Source of the DNA: JAFGHJ01 sp964525555
GTDB taxonomy: Bacteria > Hydrothermota > UBA3072
Assembly (NCBI GenBank): GCA_964525555.1
Contig: CAZGHN010000021.1
Location: 1-28,087, forward strand
DNA: 28,087 nt
Reading direction: 5' to 3'
Below are positions 1 through 6,924 of this stretch, piece by piece. The notes under the pieces were generated by a model. That model was not told the DNA's origin, searched no databases, and was given only the letters and a program-made list of their open reading frames with translations. Both the position numbers and the translations under genes were made by a program. How positions within the stretch are numbered: position 1 is the first letter of the stretch; every line of letters begins with the position of its first letter.

Positions 1-1035
1 ATCTCCGACTTCAGAAGTCGAATATCCCATCTTCCCGGCAGAGAGACTTTTTATTTTTTCTTTTACGACTTTCTTAACCGAATCTTCAACTGACTTTGCC
101 GCCTCTTCTTCCCCCAAAGTATCGAGCATCAAAGAAAGCGCACATATAGAAGCTAAAGGATTTATTACATTTTTGCCTGTGTATTTAGGAGCACTTCCAC
201 CGATAGGCTCGAACATGGAAATACCTTCAGGATTAAGATTTCCACCGGCAGCAATACCCATTCCTCCTTGAACCATTGCTCCAAGGTCTGTAATGATATC
301 ACCAAACATATTGTCCGTAACTATAACATCGAACCATTCAGGATTTTTTACCATCCACATGCATGTAGCGTCAACATGAGCATAATCAGTCTTAATATCG
401 GGATAGTTTTTGGCAACCTTGTAGAAAGTTCTTTCCCACAAATCGAAAGCAAAGGTCAGGACATTTGTTTTTCCGCATAATGTTACTTGTTTTCTCTTAT
501 TTCTTTTTCGAGCATATTCAAATGCGAATCTTATACAGCGCTCTACTCCCTTATAGGTGTTAATACTTTCCTGAACGGCAACTTCATCCTGAGTCCCTTT
601 CTTTAAAAAACCACCTGCTCCACAATATAAGCCTTCCGTATTTTCCCTTACAACGACAAAATCCACATCCTTCTCTTCTTTATCCAATAAAGGGCAAAAT
701 CTCTTATCATAAAGTATCACGGGCCTTAAATTTATGTATTGATCGAGGGCAAACCGTAAACTTAGTAAAATCCCTTTTTCCAAAATACCGGGTTTAACAT
801 CGGGATGACCGATAGCCCCAAGATATATAGCCTCGAAAGTTTTAAGCTCTTCAAGTACTGAATTCGGCAAAACTTCACCGGTCTTTAAATATCTATCTCC
901 TCCCACATCATATTCTACTGTTTCACAATTGAAGTCAAACTTAGATTGAGCTGCTTTTAATACTTTTAAACCCTCTCTAACTACTTCAGGACCCGTACCA
1001 TCACCCGGTATTACCGCTACTCTGTAAGTTTTCAT
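1..1035 (-). CDS. leuB: 3-isopropylmalate dehydrogenase, C-terminus cut by window edge
   Basis: Oxidative decarboxylation of 3-isopropylmalate, the third step of leucine synthesis, in the cytoplasm. I translated the reverse strand from ATG at 1035; 345 codons are present, so perhaps 10-15 residues are missing beyond base 1. Visible motifs are the N-terminal PGDGTGPEV, the substrate/NAD region VRENTEGLY (about residues 129-137), the metal-binding stretch DNMFGDIITDLGA and the cofactor motif EPIGGSAPKYTGK. The VRENTEG form belongs to one branch of isopropylmalate dehydrogenases but also occurs in isocitrate and related beta-decarboxylating dehydrogenases. The leucine assignment therefore leans on leuACD-ilvD being on the same strand about 9 kb away. 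The Shine-Dalgarno AAGGGGG lies 11 nt before the ATG, a long spacing. A TTGACA at 1147-1142 could be its -35, but no good -10 sits at normal spacing. Confidence 0.88.
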   Translation of the reverse strand, partial: MKTYRVAVIPGDGTGPEVVREGLKVLKAAQSKFDFNCETVEYDVGGDRYLKTGEVLPNSVLEELKTFEAIYLGAIGHPDVKPGILEKGILLSLRFALDQYINLRPVILYDKRFCPLLDKEEKDVDFVVVRENTEGLYCGAGGFLKKGTQDEVAVQESINTYKGVERCIRFAFEYARKRNKRKQVTLCGKTNVLTFAFDLWERTFYKVAKNYPDIKTDYAHVDATCMWMVKNPEWFDVIVTDNMFGDIITDLGAMVQGGMGIAAGGNLNPEGISMFEPIGGSAPKYTGKNVINPLASICALSLMLDTLGEEEAAKSVEDSVKKVVKEKIKSLSAGKMGYSTSEVGD

Positions 1036-1238
1036 TGCTACTTAATCCCCCTTTTACAATACTTATCACTTTTTTAATTTCAAATATTATAATATCAATA
1101 AAACAAAAAACTGATAAATATCTTATTATCTGGGGTCTTTTTGTCAACCCATCTATTGCAATTATTAGTATTACCTTTTATTTATATAAAGCCGGGTACT
1201 CGGAACAAAGAACCGATTTATTTAGACAAAAGCAAATT

Positions 1239-1595
1239 CTATATACTTGCCTCTTCTCCTCCATACAAATGCTTAAAAACAGTTTCTGCCTTTGTTAAAT
1301 CTTCAAGAAGGTCAGCCCTGCCTTTAGCAATAAGGGCTTTAAATTTAAGGATCGATATTTGGAATGAGCAAATTGAATCATCTGTTTTTCCCATTTTATT
1401 GTATATCAAACCTAAATTCATTTTTGTTCGGGCATATTCGTCTTCATATTTATCTTCACCTTCGGAAATCATTTCCCACAAAATATCCGAACTTTGTTCC
1501 ATTAAATCTACTGCTATGGGTAACTTACCTGTTTTTTGTGCGTTAAGACCCTTACTATAAAGGTACTTCGCGTAAAGATTTTTTACTAACGACAT
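1239..1595 (-). CDS. small tetratricopeptide-repeat-like protein
   Basis: A 118-residue all-helical soluble protein with no signal peptide. Two helix-turn-helix units have TPR spacing: residues about 8-42 (YLYSKGLNAQKTGKLPIAV) and about 55-90 (ARTKMNLGLIYNKMGKTDD), the second being a good TPR consensus with NLG, Y and MG. A scaffold or binding role is an inference from the fold; no partner can be named. The start is supported by a GGAGG five bases before the ATG. It lies between the DUF4919 lipoprotein and leuB on the same strand. The 79-bp gap upstream has an imperfect AT-rich inverted repeat (GTTAA...TTAAC, about 1617-1641) that could be an operator or merely AT-rich sequence. Confidence 0.75.
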   Translation of the reverse strand: MSLVKNLYAKYLYSKGLNAQKTGKLPIAVDLMEQSSDILWEMISEGEDKYEDEYARTKMNLGLIYNKMGKTDDSICSFQISILKFKALIAKGRADLLEDLTKAETVFKHLYGGEEASI

Positions 1596-1674
1596 ACTAT
1601 CCTCCCACCTCCGTACGTTAATTTTGTTATATAAATTTAACGGAATTCCTCGGTGCTGCTAATAGGCTTTTTAA

Positions 1675-2358
1675 TTAATCAAGTTCTTCAGAAAGACGTT
1701 TTAAAGCCAGATCAATATTGAAAAACAATTCCGTTTTTTTATTTTCATCAGTAACTTTTAATATATCGAAGCTATATCCGTCTTCAATGATTAAAGACTG
1801 CTCTAAAGCTTTCATTTCAAACCACCTAACCAAGTCATATTCTTCAGAAATTTCCATTACAATAAAAGCGGTTTGAGGACTTCTACCATCACCTGAGAAG
1901 TATATTGAGTTTAACAAACCGTTATAAATATCATAATGATAATTCGATTTTAATGTATCGTTAAGCTCTTTATAAATAAAGGTGCAATAAAAATGCGTTT
2001 TAATATCTATATATCTCTTATCCAAAATCTTATTTGCAAATTCAAGGGCTTTCTTAAAATTTTTTTCCTCAATATTTAAACTTATTTTTTTTCTCAGCTC
2101 ATCAAATTTAACATCATATGGATCATATGCTTTTGTCTTAGTATAAGCCATTCTTAAAGTAAAAAAATCGTCCGACAAACCGTTTTTAATGCTATCAAGA
2201 AGAGGATAATAATCGTCACCGGTTAATAAATTTATATAATCAAACAATATATAATTCGAGGTAGTAATATCTCTTGTATATTTCTTATCACTAATATTCT
2301 TTTGAGCAGAACTGCAAGCAATAAAAAACACACACATTGAAAAAATTATTTTTTTCAA
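1675..2358 (-). CDS. DUF4919-type lipoprotein, TTG start
   Basis: Predicted lipoprotein of unknown function. The N-terminus has a short basic and hydrophobic segment ending in FIAC, a lipobox with the Cys at residue 15. The C-terminal half contains SGDGRSPQTAFIVMEISEEY and a final FFNID, the pattern I associate with DUF4919 proteins of Bacteroidetes and relatives. A middle helical stretch (KKALEFANKILDKRYID) looks TPR-like. Start choice: an ATG at 2364 directly abuts GGAG with no spacing, so it cannot be used well. The TTG at 2358 sits about 6 nt from AAAGGAG and gives the typical lipoprotein start MKKIIF. It is probably anchored in the inner leaflet of the outer membrane or the periplasmic face of the inner membrane. 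Confidence 0.78.
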   Translation of the reverse strand: MKKIIFSMCVFFIACSSAQKNISDKKYTRDITTSNYILFDYINLLTGDDYYPLLDSIKNGLSDDFFTLRMAYTKTKAYDPYDVKFDELRKKISLNIEEKNFKKALEFANKILDKRYIDIKTHFYCTFIYKELNDTLKSNYHYDIYNGLLNSIYFSGDGRSPQTAFIVMEISEEYDLVRWFEMKALEQSLIIEDGYSFDILKVTDENKKTELFFNIDLALKRLSEELD

Positions 2359-2395
2359 ACTCATCTCCTTTGAATCCTTAATGTTTACTATATAA

Positions 2396-2424
2396 AAGTT
2401 AGCTATCTATACCGAATTTGTCAA
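2396..2424 (-). promoter_or_regulatory. weak promoter for the DUF4919 lipoprotein gene
   Basis: A perfect TTGACA at 2424-2419 is followed after 17 nt by TAACTT (3 of 6 consensus) at 2401-2396. Transcription would start near 2389, about 30 nt before the start codon. The -35 is strong and the -10 poor. Confidence 0.35.
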
Positions 2425-2560
2425 GGATTAAAATTTAGCAGAAGAATATTACCAAAACTCCTTTTTTTGTAAATATCTATGTATATTTTTTAAGGAATTG
2501 TTTTGCTATTAGGTATTTTATCTTTCTTTTAAAACCAGAACTTAAAAACATAAAAATTTT

Positions 2561-2950
2561 TCAATCAACTTCATCATTACTTTCTTCATCTTCAAAATAC
2601 TCTTCTTCTACTTCTTCTATACTATGATTGCATCCATAAGGTTCAAAAGCGCTTAAATAGCTTTCTAATAAATCTTCTTCTTCAGAGACCCTCACCCACT
2701 CACTATCATTAGCATGCACATGAACGTGTGTGGCCCCTTTTTGCTTAATACATTTCAAATTTGGATGATCATCGCTAATTTCTACACCCAGATCTCCCTG
2801 ACCTATAAAAATTGGAATCCACTCTTCATTTTCACTCTTTTTAGCAAAAACATAATTTCCAAATTCGCCATGGACAAAATTTGCAGGCAAACTGTAAACT
2901 ATATAAGTATAATGTTGTCCTGCTACACCAATCCACTCAAATTTTTCCAT
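2561..2950 (-). CDS. divergent GIY-YIG-like protein, copy A
   Basis: 129-residue soluble protein, paralogue of the protein at 15432-15809. The core fits a GIY-YIG nuclease layout: GNYVF (first motif, about residues 31-35), IFIGQGDLG (second motif, about 48-56), a GATHVHVH strand, a conserved Glu in SEEEDLLESY and a terminal Asn in GCN. The Arg that normally follows the YIG motif is not visible: the equivalent stretch reads GDLGVEI. Classical nuclease activity is therefore doubtful. The tail is strongly acidic (EEVEEEYFEDEESNDEVD). It is not near restriction, repair or mobile genes. The best Shine-Dalgarno, GGAGG, is 12 nt before the ATG, longer than ideal. A strong promoter lies just upstream. 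The function is unknown; the fold is inferred from motif spacing. Confidence 0.7.
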   Translation of the reverse strand: MEKFEWIGVAGQHYTYIVYSLPANFVHGEFGNYVFAKKSENEEWIPIFIGQGDLGVEISDDHPNLKCIKQKGATHVHVHANDSEWVRVSEEEDLLESYLSAFEPYGCNHSIEEVEEEYFEDEESNDEVD

Positions 2951-2977
2951 AATATTTATGATCCTCCACTTTGTAAT

Positions 2978-3006
2978 ATTATCATATCATATTCCTGTTT
3001 TGTCAA
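2978..3006 (-). promoter_or_regulatory. strong sigma70-type promoter for GIY-YIG-like copy A
   Basis: On the minus strand, TTGACA (3006-3001), a 17-nt spacer and GATAAT (2983-2978) match 11 of 12 consensus bases. The predicted start is near 2971, about 20 nt before the ATG. The paralogue at 15432 has an equally strong promoter. Confidence 0.7.
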
Positions 3007-3139
3007 CCTCTTCCTGAAAAATTTTAGATTAGCAAGTAAATTTTTTGTAAATATTGCCGATTTTTTTTAAATCATAACTAAAGATGCTATGCTAATCTTA
3101 TTCCTCGTACCCTGGTACCTCCTCGGTAAAAAAAAAGTC

Positions 3140-3168
3140 TTGCCAAAAGATATATTTTTCATTATAAT
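3140..3168 (+). promoter_or_regulatory. strong promoter of the candidate small RNA
   Basis: TTGCCA (3140-3145), 17-nt spacer, perfect TATAAT (3163-3168): 11 of 12 consensus bases. Initiation is expected at about 3174-3176, immediately before the G-rich stem that begins at 3178. Confidence 0.75.
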
Positions 3169-3174
3169 ATATAA

Positions 3175-3262
3175 ACCGGGGGATCATAAATCTACAGATA
3201 CCGGCTGGGATTCTCGCGGCAGACGCTGCACTCAGCTAAAATTTGATCCCCCCCATTTTTTT
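3175..3262 (+). ncRNA. candidate small structured RNA with its own terminator
   Basis: The predicted transcript begins a few bases before a 9-bp stem: GGGGGATCA (3178-3186) pairs perfectly with TGATCCCCC (3244-3252). The 3' strand is followed by A and seven T residues (3256-3262), as in an intrinsic terminator. Inside are GGCTG (3203-3207) pairing with CAGCT (3233-3237), one G-U pair, and within that GCGGC (3216-3220) pairing with GCTGC (3225-3229) around an AGAC loop. The whole unit is about 88 nt, has no plausible ORF and is more GC-rich than its surroundings. I do not recognise it as a known riboswitch, ribozyme, 6S or SRP RNA. It may be an independent sRNA. Alternatively it is a cis-acting attenuator for the beta-helix gene starting 50 nt downstream, since no other promoter is apparent there. 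Confidence 0.65.
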
Positions 3263-3311
3263 ATATAATTAGGCCTGTAAAAAGCGCTTCTTTTTAGCAA
3301 AGGAGAAATTC

Positions 3312-4823
3312 ATGAAGAGATATATATTAGTTTTATTGTTATTGTCGACAACTTTCCAAATGTTTGCGACAACCTACTATGTTTCCAACAGCGGCAATAA
3401 TAGCTACAACGGAGAATCTGAAGATTCAGCTTTTGCAACTCTTCAACACGCTGCAAATACAATCATAGCAAGCGATTCCGTTCTTGTCTTACCAGGTGAT
3501 TACGCAGGCTTTGATTTAAGAGGAGTAGATGGTAGTGAATCTACCCCGATTGTTTTTATGGCATTAGATGACAGTGTGAGGATCACAAGTGAAAATTATA
3601 TGACTGATGATGGCATTAACATAGAAGGCGTGGATTGGGTCGTAATCGATGGTTTTATAGTTACAGGGGTCCCCCGTAACGGCATAAGATTAGTCACTGC
3701 CGAACACATAGTAATAAAAAATAACACCTGCTTGAATAATTCGAGAGGAATACTTACAGGATTTGTTGAGGATGTTATAATTGAAAATAATCTATGTGCT
3801 TATTCCTGGAACGAGCATGGAATATATCATTCAAACAGCGGAGACAATCCTATTATAAGGTATAATGTATGTCATGATAATAATGGCTGCGGAATTCATA
3901 TGAACGGTGATGAGAGTATGGGCGGAGATGGCCTGATAACCAATGCGACAGTCGAAGGCAATATTATATATGGAAACGGCGCCGCGGGTGGATCGGGGAT
4001 TAACTGTGACGGCGTAGCGAATTCCAGAATATTTAACAATCTAATATACGACAACCATGCAAGCGGCATCAGTCTTTATAGGATTGACGCATCCGATGGT
4101 TCATACAACACCAAAGTATATAACAATACGATTATAAATGCATCCAACGGAAGATGGTGCGTTAATATTGGTCTTAGCTCCCAGGCTGACACCGTGTACA
4201 ATAATATATTAATTACACTTCATTCATTTAGGGGCAGTATTTCTTTAGAAGATGAATCTCTGGATGATTTTTATAGTGATTATAATATCGTGCTCGATAG
4301 AATGAGCGTTGACGGCGGTGACACCCGCATAAATCTTTCTGATTGGCAAATTTTAGGTTACGGTACCCATTCTATGCTTGCCGATTCGATGCATCATATC
4401 TTTTTTGACTGGGAAAACGGAGATTACCATCTTCTTTCGGCATCTCAAGCAGTAGATTCAGGTACTTCTGCTGTTTCTGTCTTTGTAACATATGATTTAG
4501 ATGGCTTCGCAAGACCGATTGGCAGCGGTTATGATATTGGCGCATATGAATATAATCCTTCAGGAACAAATATTCCGGATAGGATGGACCAACCTCCTTG
4601 TAAAATAATAATTAAAGATAATTACTTAATATTCGATAGCTTAGAGCCAAATCAAACAATCGAAATATTCGATGTTAAAGGAACCTTAATACATGAGTCG
4701 GGAAACCTTGCAAATTCCATTTACAGATACAACATCGAAAATTTGCCAAGTGGCATATACTTCTGGCACGTGAATAGATGCCGGAAGGCTCAAACGAAGG
4801 GGAAAATTGTAATAGCAAGATGA
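3312..4823 (+). CDS. secreted right-handed beta-helix protein with sorting-type C-terminal domain
   Basis: 503 residues. A signal peptide (MKRYILVLLLLSTTFQMFA, about 1-19) is followed by YYVSNSGNNSYNGESEDSAF, the typical opening of pectate-lyase-like parallel beta-helix proteins. Many short repeats with NN and GI turns follow (IENNLCAYS, IRYNVCHDN, VEGNIIYGN, IFNNLIYDN, VYNNTIINA). Residues about 385-417 (YDLDGFARP...DIGAYEY) match the choice-of-anchor Q region. Residues about 430-503, with IEIFDVKGTLI and NLPSGIYFWHV, resemble a T9SS type A sorting domain. The likely role is an extracellular or surface carbohydrate-active or adhesive protein; no substrate can be named. AAGGAG lies 6 nt before the ATG. 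It follows the candidate RNA and terminator at 3175-3262. The stop codon is directly followed by a GTAGTGAGTAGAGAGTAG word. Confidence 0.85.
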   Translation: MKRYILVLLLLSTTFQMFATTYYVSNSGNNSYNGESEDSAFATLQHAANTIIASDSVLVLPGDYAGFDLRGVDGSESTPIVFMALDDSVRITSENYMTDDGINIEGVDWVVIDGFIVTGVPRNGIRLVTAEHIVIKNNTCLNNSRGILTGFVEDVIIENNLCAYSWNEHGIYHSNSGDNPIIRYNVCHDNNGCGIHMNGDESMGGDGLITNATVEGNIIYGNGAAGGSGINCDGVANSRIFNNLIYDNHASGISLYRIDASDGSYNTKVYNNTIINASNGRWCVNIGLSSQADTVYNNILITLHSFRGSISLEDESLDDFYSDYNIVLDRMSVDGGDTRINLSDWQILGYGTHSMLADSMHHIFFDWENGDYHLLSASQAVDSGTSAVSVFVTYDLDGFARPIGSGYDIGAYEYNPSGTNIPDRMDQPPCKIIIKDNYLIFDSLEPNQTIEIFDVKGTLIHESGNLANSIYRYNIENLPSGIYFWHVNRCRKAQTKGKIVIAR

Positions 4824-5000
4824 TAAGTAGTGAGTAGAGAGTAGTGAGCAGTTAGCAGTCAAAAAACAAGATTAAATTTGGTGTGTGGTTGGGCTTTGTG
4901 TCTTAGTGTCTTTGTGTGAGATAAATTTGGGATTGGAGGTGGGGTTTTAAACAACATTATATTTTTCTTCGTGTCTTGGTGTCTTTGTGGCAAAAAACCA
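4824..5000. repeat. intergenic word mosaic
   Basis: Non-coding. It contains a GTAGTGAGTAGAGAGTAGTG string (about 4828-4847), a CTTTGTGTCTTAGTGTC string (4894-4920), a G-rich link with GGGGTTTTAAACAACA (4942-4956) and a second GTGTCTTGGTGTCTTTGTGG (4971-4990). The same order of words recurs at 19692-19790 and 25656-25755. Confidence 0.7.
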
Positions 5001-5028
5001 TTGCATTAGATTGTTTTCTTATTATATT
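5001..5028 (+). promoter_or_regulatory. promoter for fba
   Basis: TTGCAT (5001-5006), 16-nt spacer, TATATT (5023-5028). The predicted start is near 5035, about 43 nt before the ATG, whose AGGAGG is well placed. Confidence 0.45.
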
Positions 5029-5077
5029 AACTAAGCTTTAATTCTTAAAATTAAACTTGAAATTAGGAGGCTAAAGT

Positions 5078-6085
5078 ATGGTATCTTATAAAGAAATAGG
5101 ATTTGTCAACACCCGCGATATGATGGGCAAGGCTTTGGGTGGTGGATATGCGGTTCCTGCTTACAATTTTAATAATATGGAACAGTTACAGTCAATAATT
5201 ACAGCTTGTGTAGAGACACAATCTCCGGTAATACTACAGATATCAAAAGGCGCAAGAAAATACGCCAATCAGACACTTTTAAGATATTTGGGTCAGGGAG
5301 CTATAGAAATGATGAAAGATATGGCTAAAGAAAAGGGATTAAAAGAAATTCCTGTAGCCCTGCACCTTGACCATGGCGATTCTTATGAATTATGTGTATC
5401 CTGTATCGAATCCGGTTTTTCATCCGTAATGATCGATGCATCGAGCCTATCTTTTGATGAAAATGTAGCTCTTACCAAAAAAGTTGTCGATTATGCCCAT
5501 CCTCACGATATAACTGTCGAAGGCGAACTCGGAGTACTTGCAGGTATTGAAGAACACGTTGTATCGGAAAAAACGCATTACACAAAACCCGAAGAAGTCG
5601 AAGAGTTCGTAAAAAGGACAGGAGTAGACTCACTCGCAATTTCAATAGGAACATCTCATGGCGCGAATAAATTCAAACCCGAACAGTGCACGAGAAATGA
5701 AGACGGAGTACCAATACCTCCACCCCTGCGCTTTGATATCCTTGAAGAAGTAGAGAAAAGAATACCAGGTTTTCAAATTGTTCTTCACGGCTCTTCCTCT
5801 GTTCCGCAAGAGGCAGTAAAAATAATCAATGAAAACGGTGGAGCGCTAAAAGACTCTATTGGAATACCAGAAGAACAACTGCAAAAAGCGGTAAAGTATA
5901 ACGTCTGTAAAGTAAATATAGATTCAGACGGCAGACTCTGGATGACGGCAGCCGTAAGAAAACATCTCACAGAACATCCAGAACATTTCGATCCGAGAAA
6001 ATATCTTAGTCCAGCCCGCGAAGCTTTAATAAATATGTATAAGCACAAGAACGAGAATGTGTTATACTCAGCAGGTAAAGCTTAA
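5078..6085 (+). CDS. fba: class II fructose-bisphosphate aldolase
   Basis: Zn-dependent reversible cleavage of fructose-1,6-bisphosphate to dihydroxyacetone phosphate and glyceraldehyde-3-phosphate, in glycolysis and gluconeogenesis. 335 residues, normal for the family. Motifs: VPAYNFNNMEQ near the N-terminus, the zinc/catalytic HLDHG (about 98-102), DASSLSFDEN, the metal-ligand region VEGELG, the His-containing SIGTSHG, and the phosphate-binding LHGSSSV and KVNIDSDGR. The start is backed by TTAGGAGGCTAAAGT just upstream. It is transcribed alone and closed by a strong terminator at 6112-6142. Confidence 0.95.
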   Translation: MVSYKEIGFVNTRDMMGKALGGGYAVPAYNFNNMEQLQSIITACVETQSPVILQISKGARKYANQTLLRYLGQGAIEMMKDMAKEKGLKEIPVALHLDHGDSYELCVSCIESGFSSVMIDASSLSFDENVALTKKVVDYAHPHDITVEGELGVLAGIEEHVVSEKTHYTKPEEVEEFVKRTGVDSLAISIGTSHGANKFKPEQCTRNEDGVPIPPPLRFDILEEVEKRIPGFQIVLHGSSSVPQEAVKIINENGGALKDSIGIPEEQLQKAVKYNVCKVNIDSDGRLWMTAAVRKHLTEHPEHFDPRKYLSPAREALINMYKHKNENVLYSAGKA

Positions 6086-6111
6086 TATACTAACATTTAT
6101 AGACTAAAAAG

Positions 6112-6142
6112 AAAAACCCCGCTTTGTATAAGTGGGGTTTTT
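6112..6142. terminator. bidirectional intrinsic terminator between fba and the lipoprotein gene
   Basis: AAAAACCCCGCTT and AAGTGGGGTTTTT form a 13-bp stem, with one G-T mismatch position, around a short loop. It has A-runs and T-runs on either side, so it serves convergent fba (+) and the lipoprotein gene (-). Confidence 0.9.
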
Positions 6143-6163
6143 AATCTGAATTCTTAAAAAATA

Positions 6164-6823
6164 TTATTCTTCTTTAATTGCATTTACTATATATAAATGA
6201 GTATTGTCGATTAAAAGTGAAAAGAAGTAATTCCCGCTGGAATAGAGTGAGCTGGAACTATCCGGGGTACTCCAAGTTGCTTCGTGTGTACCTGCAACCC
6301 TTGGTTCGTCAATGAGGTTTATCTGTTCTCCTTTAGTATCATATACACTGAGAAAAATATATGAAGCACTTAGAAGTGAAAATCTGATATATGCTTGTGA
6401 GTCAATTGGATTCGGACGCACAGAGAAATTACTTAAAGAAGGATATGGTTCAAAAACAATATCCGGACATGATACAGTTTGGTCTGCTTCTACATTGAAA
6501 GGTGAATTCTCTTCTACAATATTCTCTCCTATCCTCGCTTCAACATAATAAACTCCTGGTGATACGTCTTCAAATGAAAAAATACCATCTACTGAATAGG
6601 TTGTTGCCACTGAATCTCCAATGTCCTCAAACAAAACAATTTTTACGCTATCTGCGTCTTCTATTGTTATAGTATCTCCAAATGCAAAATTGATATCATA
6701 TTCTACTGATTTTATAATTACATTTCCAATTATTTCGCCAATATCAGGCTCATTCTTACATCCTAAAATTGAAAAAACAAAAACAATTATAAGTCTTATT
6801 AAGTATTTTGGATTTATTTCCAT
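6164..6823 (-). CDS. lipoprotein with regulatory-like beta domain and FlgD/T9SS-like C-terminus
   Basis: 219 residues. Hydrophobic N-terminus with lipobox SILGC (Cys22). Residues about 30-120 look like a carboxypeptidase-regulatory-like beta-sandwich (DGIFSFEDVSPGVYYVEA). Residues about 130-219 (SVRPNPIDSQAYIRFSL, VYDTKGEQI, SSGNYFFSL) match the FlgD-Ig/T9SS type A C-terminal fold. The combination of a lipid anchor with such a C-terminal domain is unusual. The function is unknown; it is probably a cell-envelope protein. There is no Shine-Dalgarno: the promoter at 6856-6829 would start transcription at or next to the ATG, so the mRNA may be leaderless. It converges with fba across the shared terminator. 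Confidence 0.8.
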   Translation of the reverse strand: MEINPKYLIRLIIVFVFSILGCKNEPDIGEIIGNVIIKSVEYDINFAFGDTITIEDADSVKIVLFEDIGDSVATTYSVDGIFSFEDVSPGVYYVEARIGENIVEENSPFNVEADQTVSCPDIVFEPYPSLSNFSVRPNPIDSQAYIRFSLLSASYIFLSVYDTKGEQINLIDEPRVAGTHEATWSTPDSSSSLYSSGNYFFSLLIDNTHLYIVNAIKEE

Positions 6824-6828
6824 ATTTA

Positions 6829-6856
6829 AAAATACAATTTACAACAAATATGTCAA
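6829..6856 (-). promoter_or_regulatory. promoter placing transcription start at the lipoprotein ATG
   Basis: Minus-strand TTGACA (6856-6851), 16-nt spacer, TATTTT (6834-6829). Only five bases separate the -10 from the ATG at 6823, so the start point should coincide with the start codon. Confidence 0.55.
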
Positions 6857-6924
6857 TCCTTAGTGGCTTTTTTTATCGTAACTTCTCTTTTTCGAAAACG
6901 TCTGTACATAAAAAGGGAGTTAAA

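Noticed and set aside
1035..1298. Open frame on the plus strand upstream of leuB
   Set aside because: It covers the AT-rich leuB leader and the end of the TPR gene, has no ribosome site and has a composition unlike a protein.
3098..3125. GTACCCTGGTAC palindrome as an operator
   Set aside because: Single short palindrome with no second copy near a promoter in this window; not enough to call.
3175..3262. The structured RNA as a known riboswitch or self-cleaving ribozyme
   Set aside because: I compared it from memory with c-di-GMP, fluoride, preQ1, hammerhead and HDV cores, and none of the conserved core bases are present. A covariance search would be needed to be certain.
4824..5000. Repeat words as a CRISPR array
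   Set aside because: Words are of variable length and degenerate, with no regular 25-40 base spacers, and no cas gene is present.
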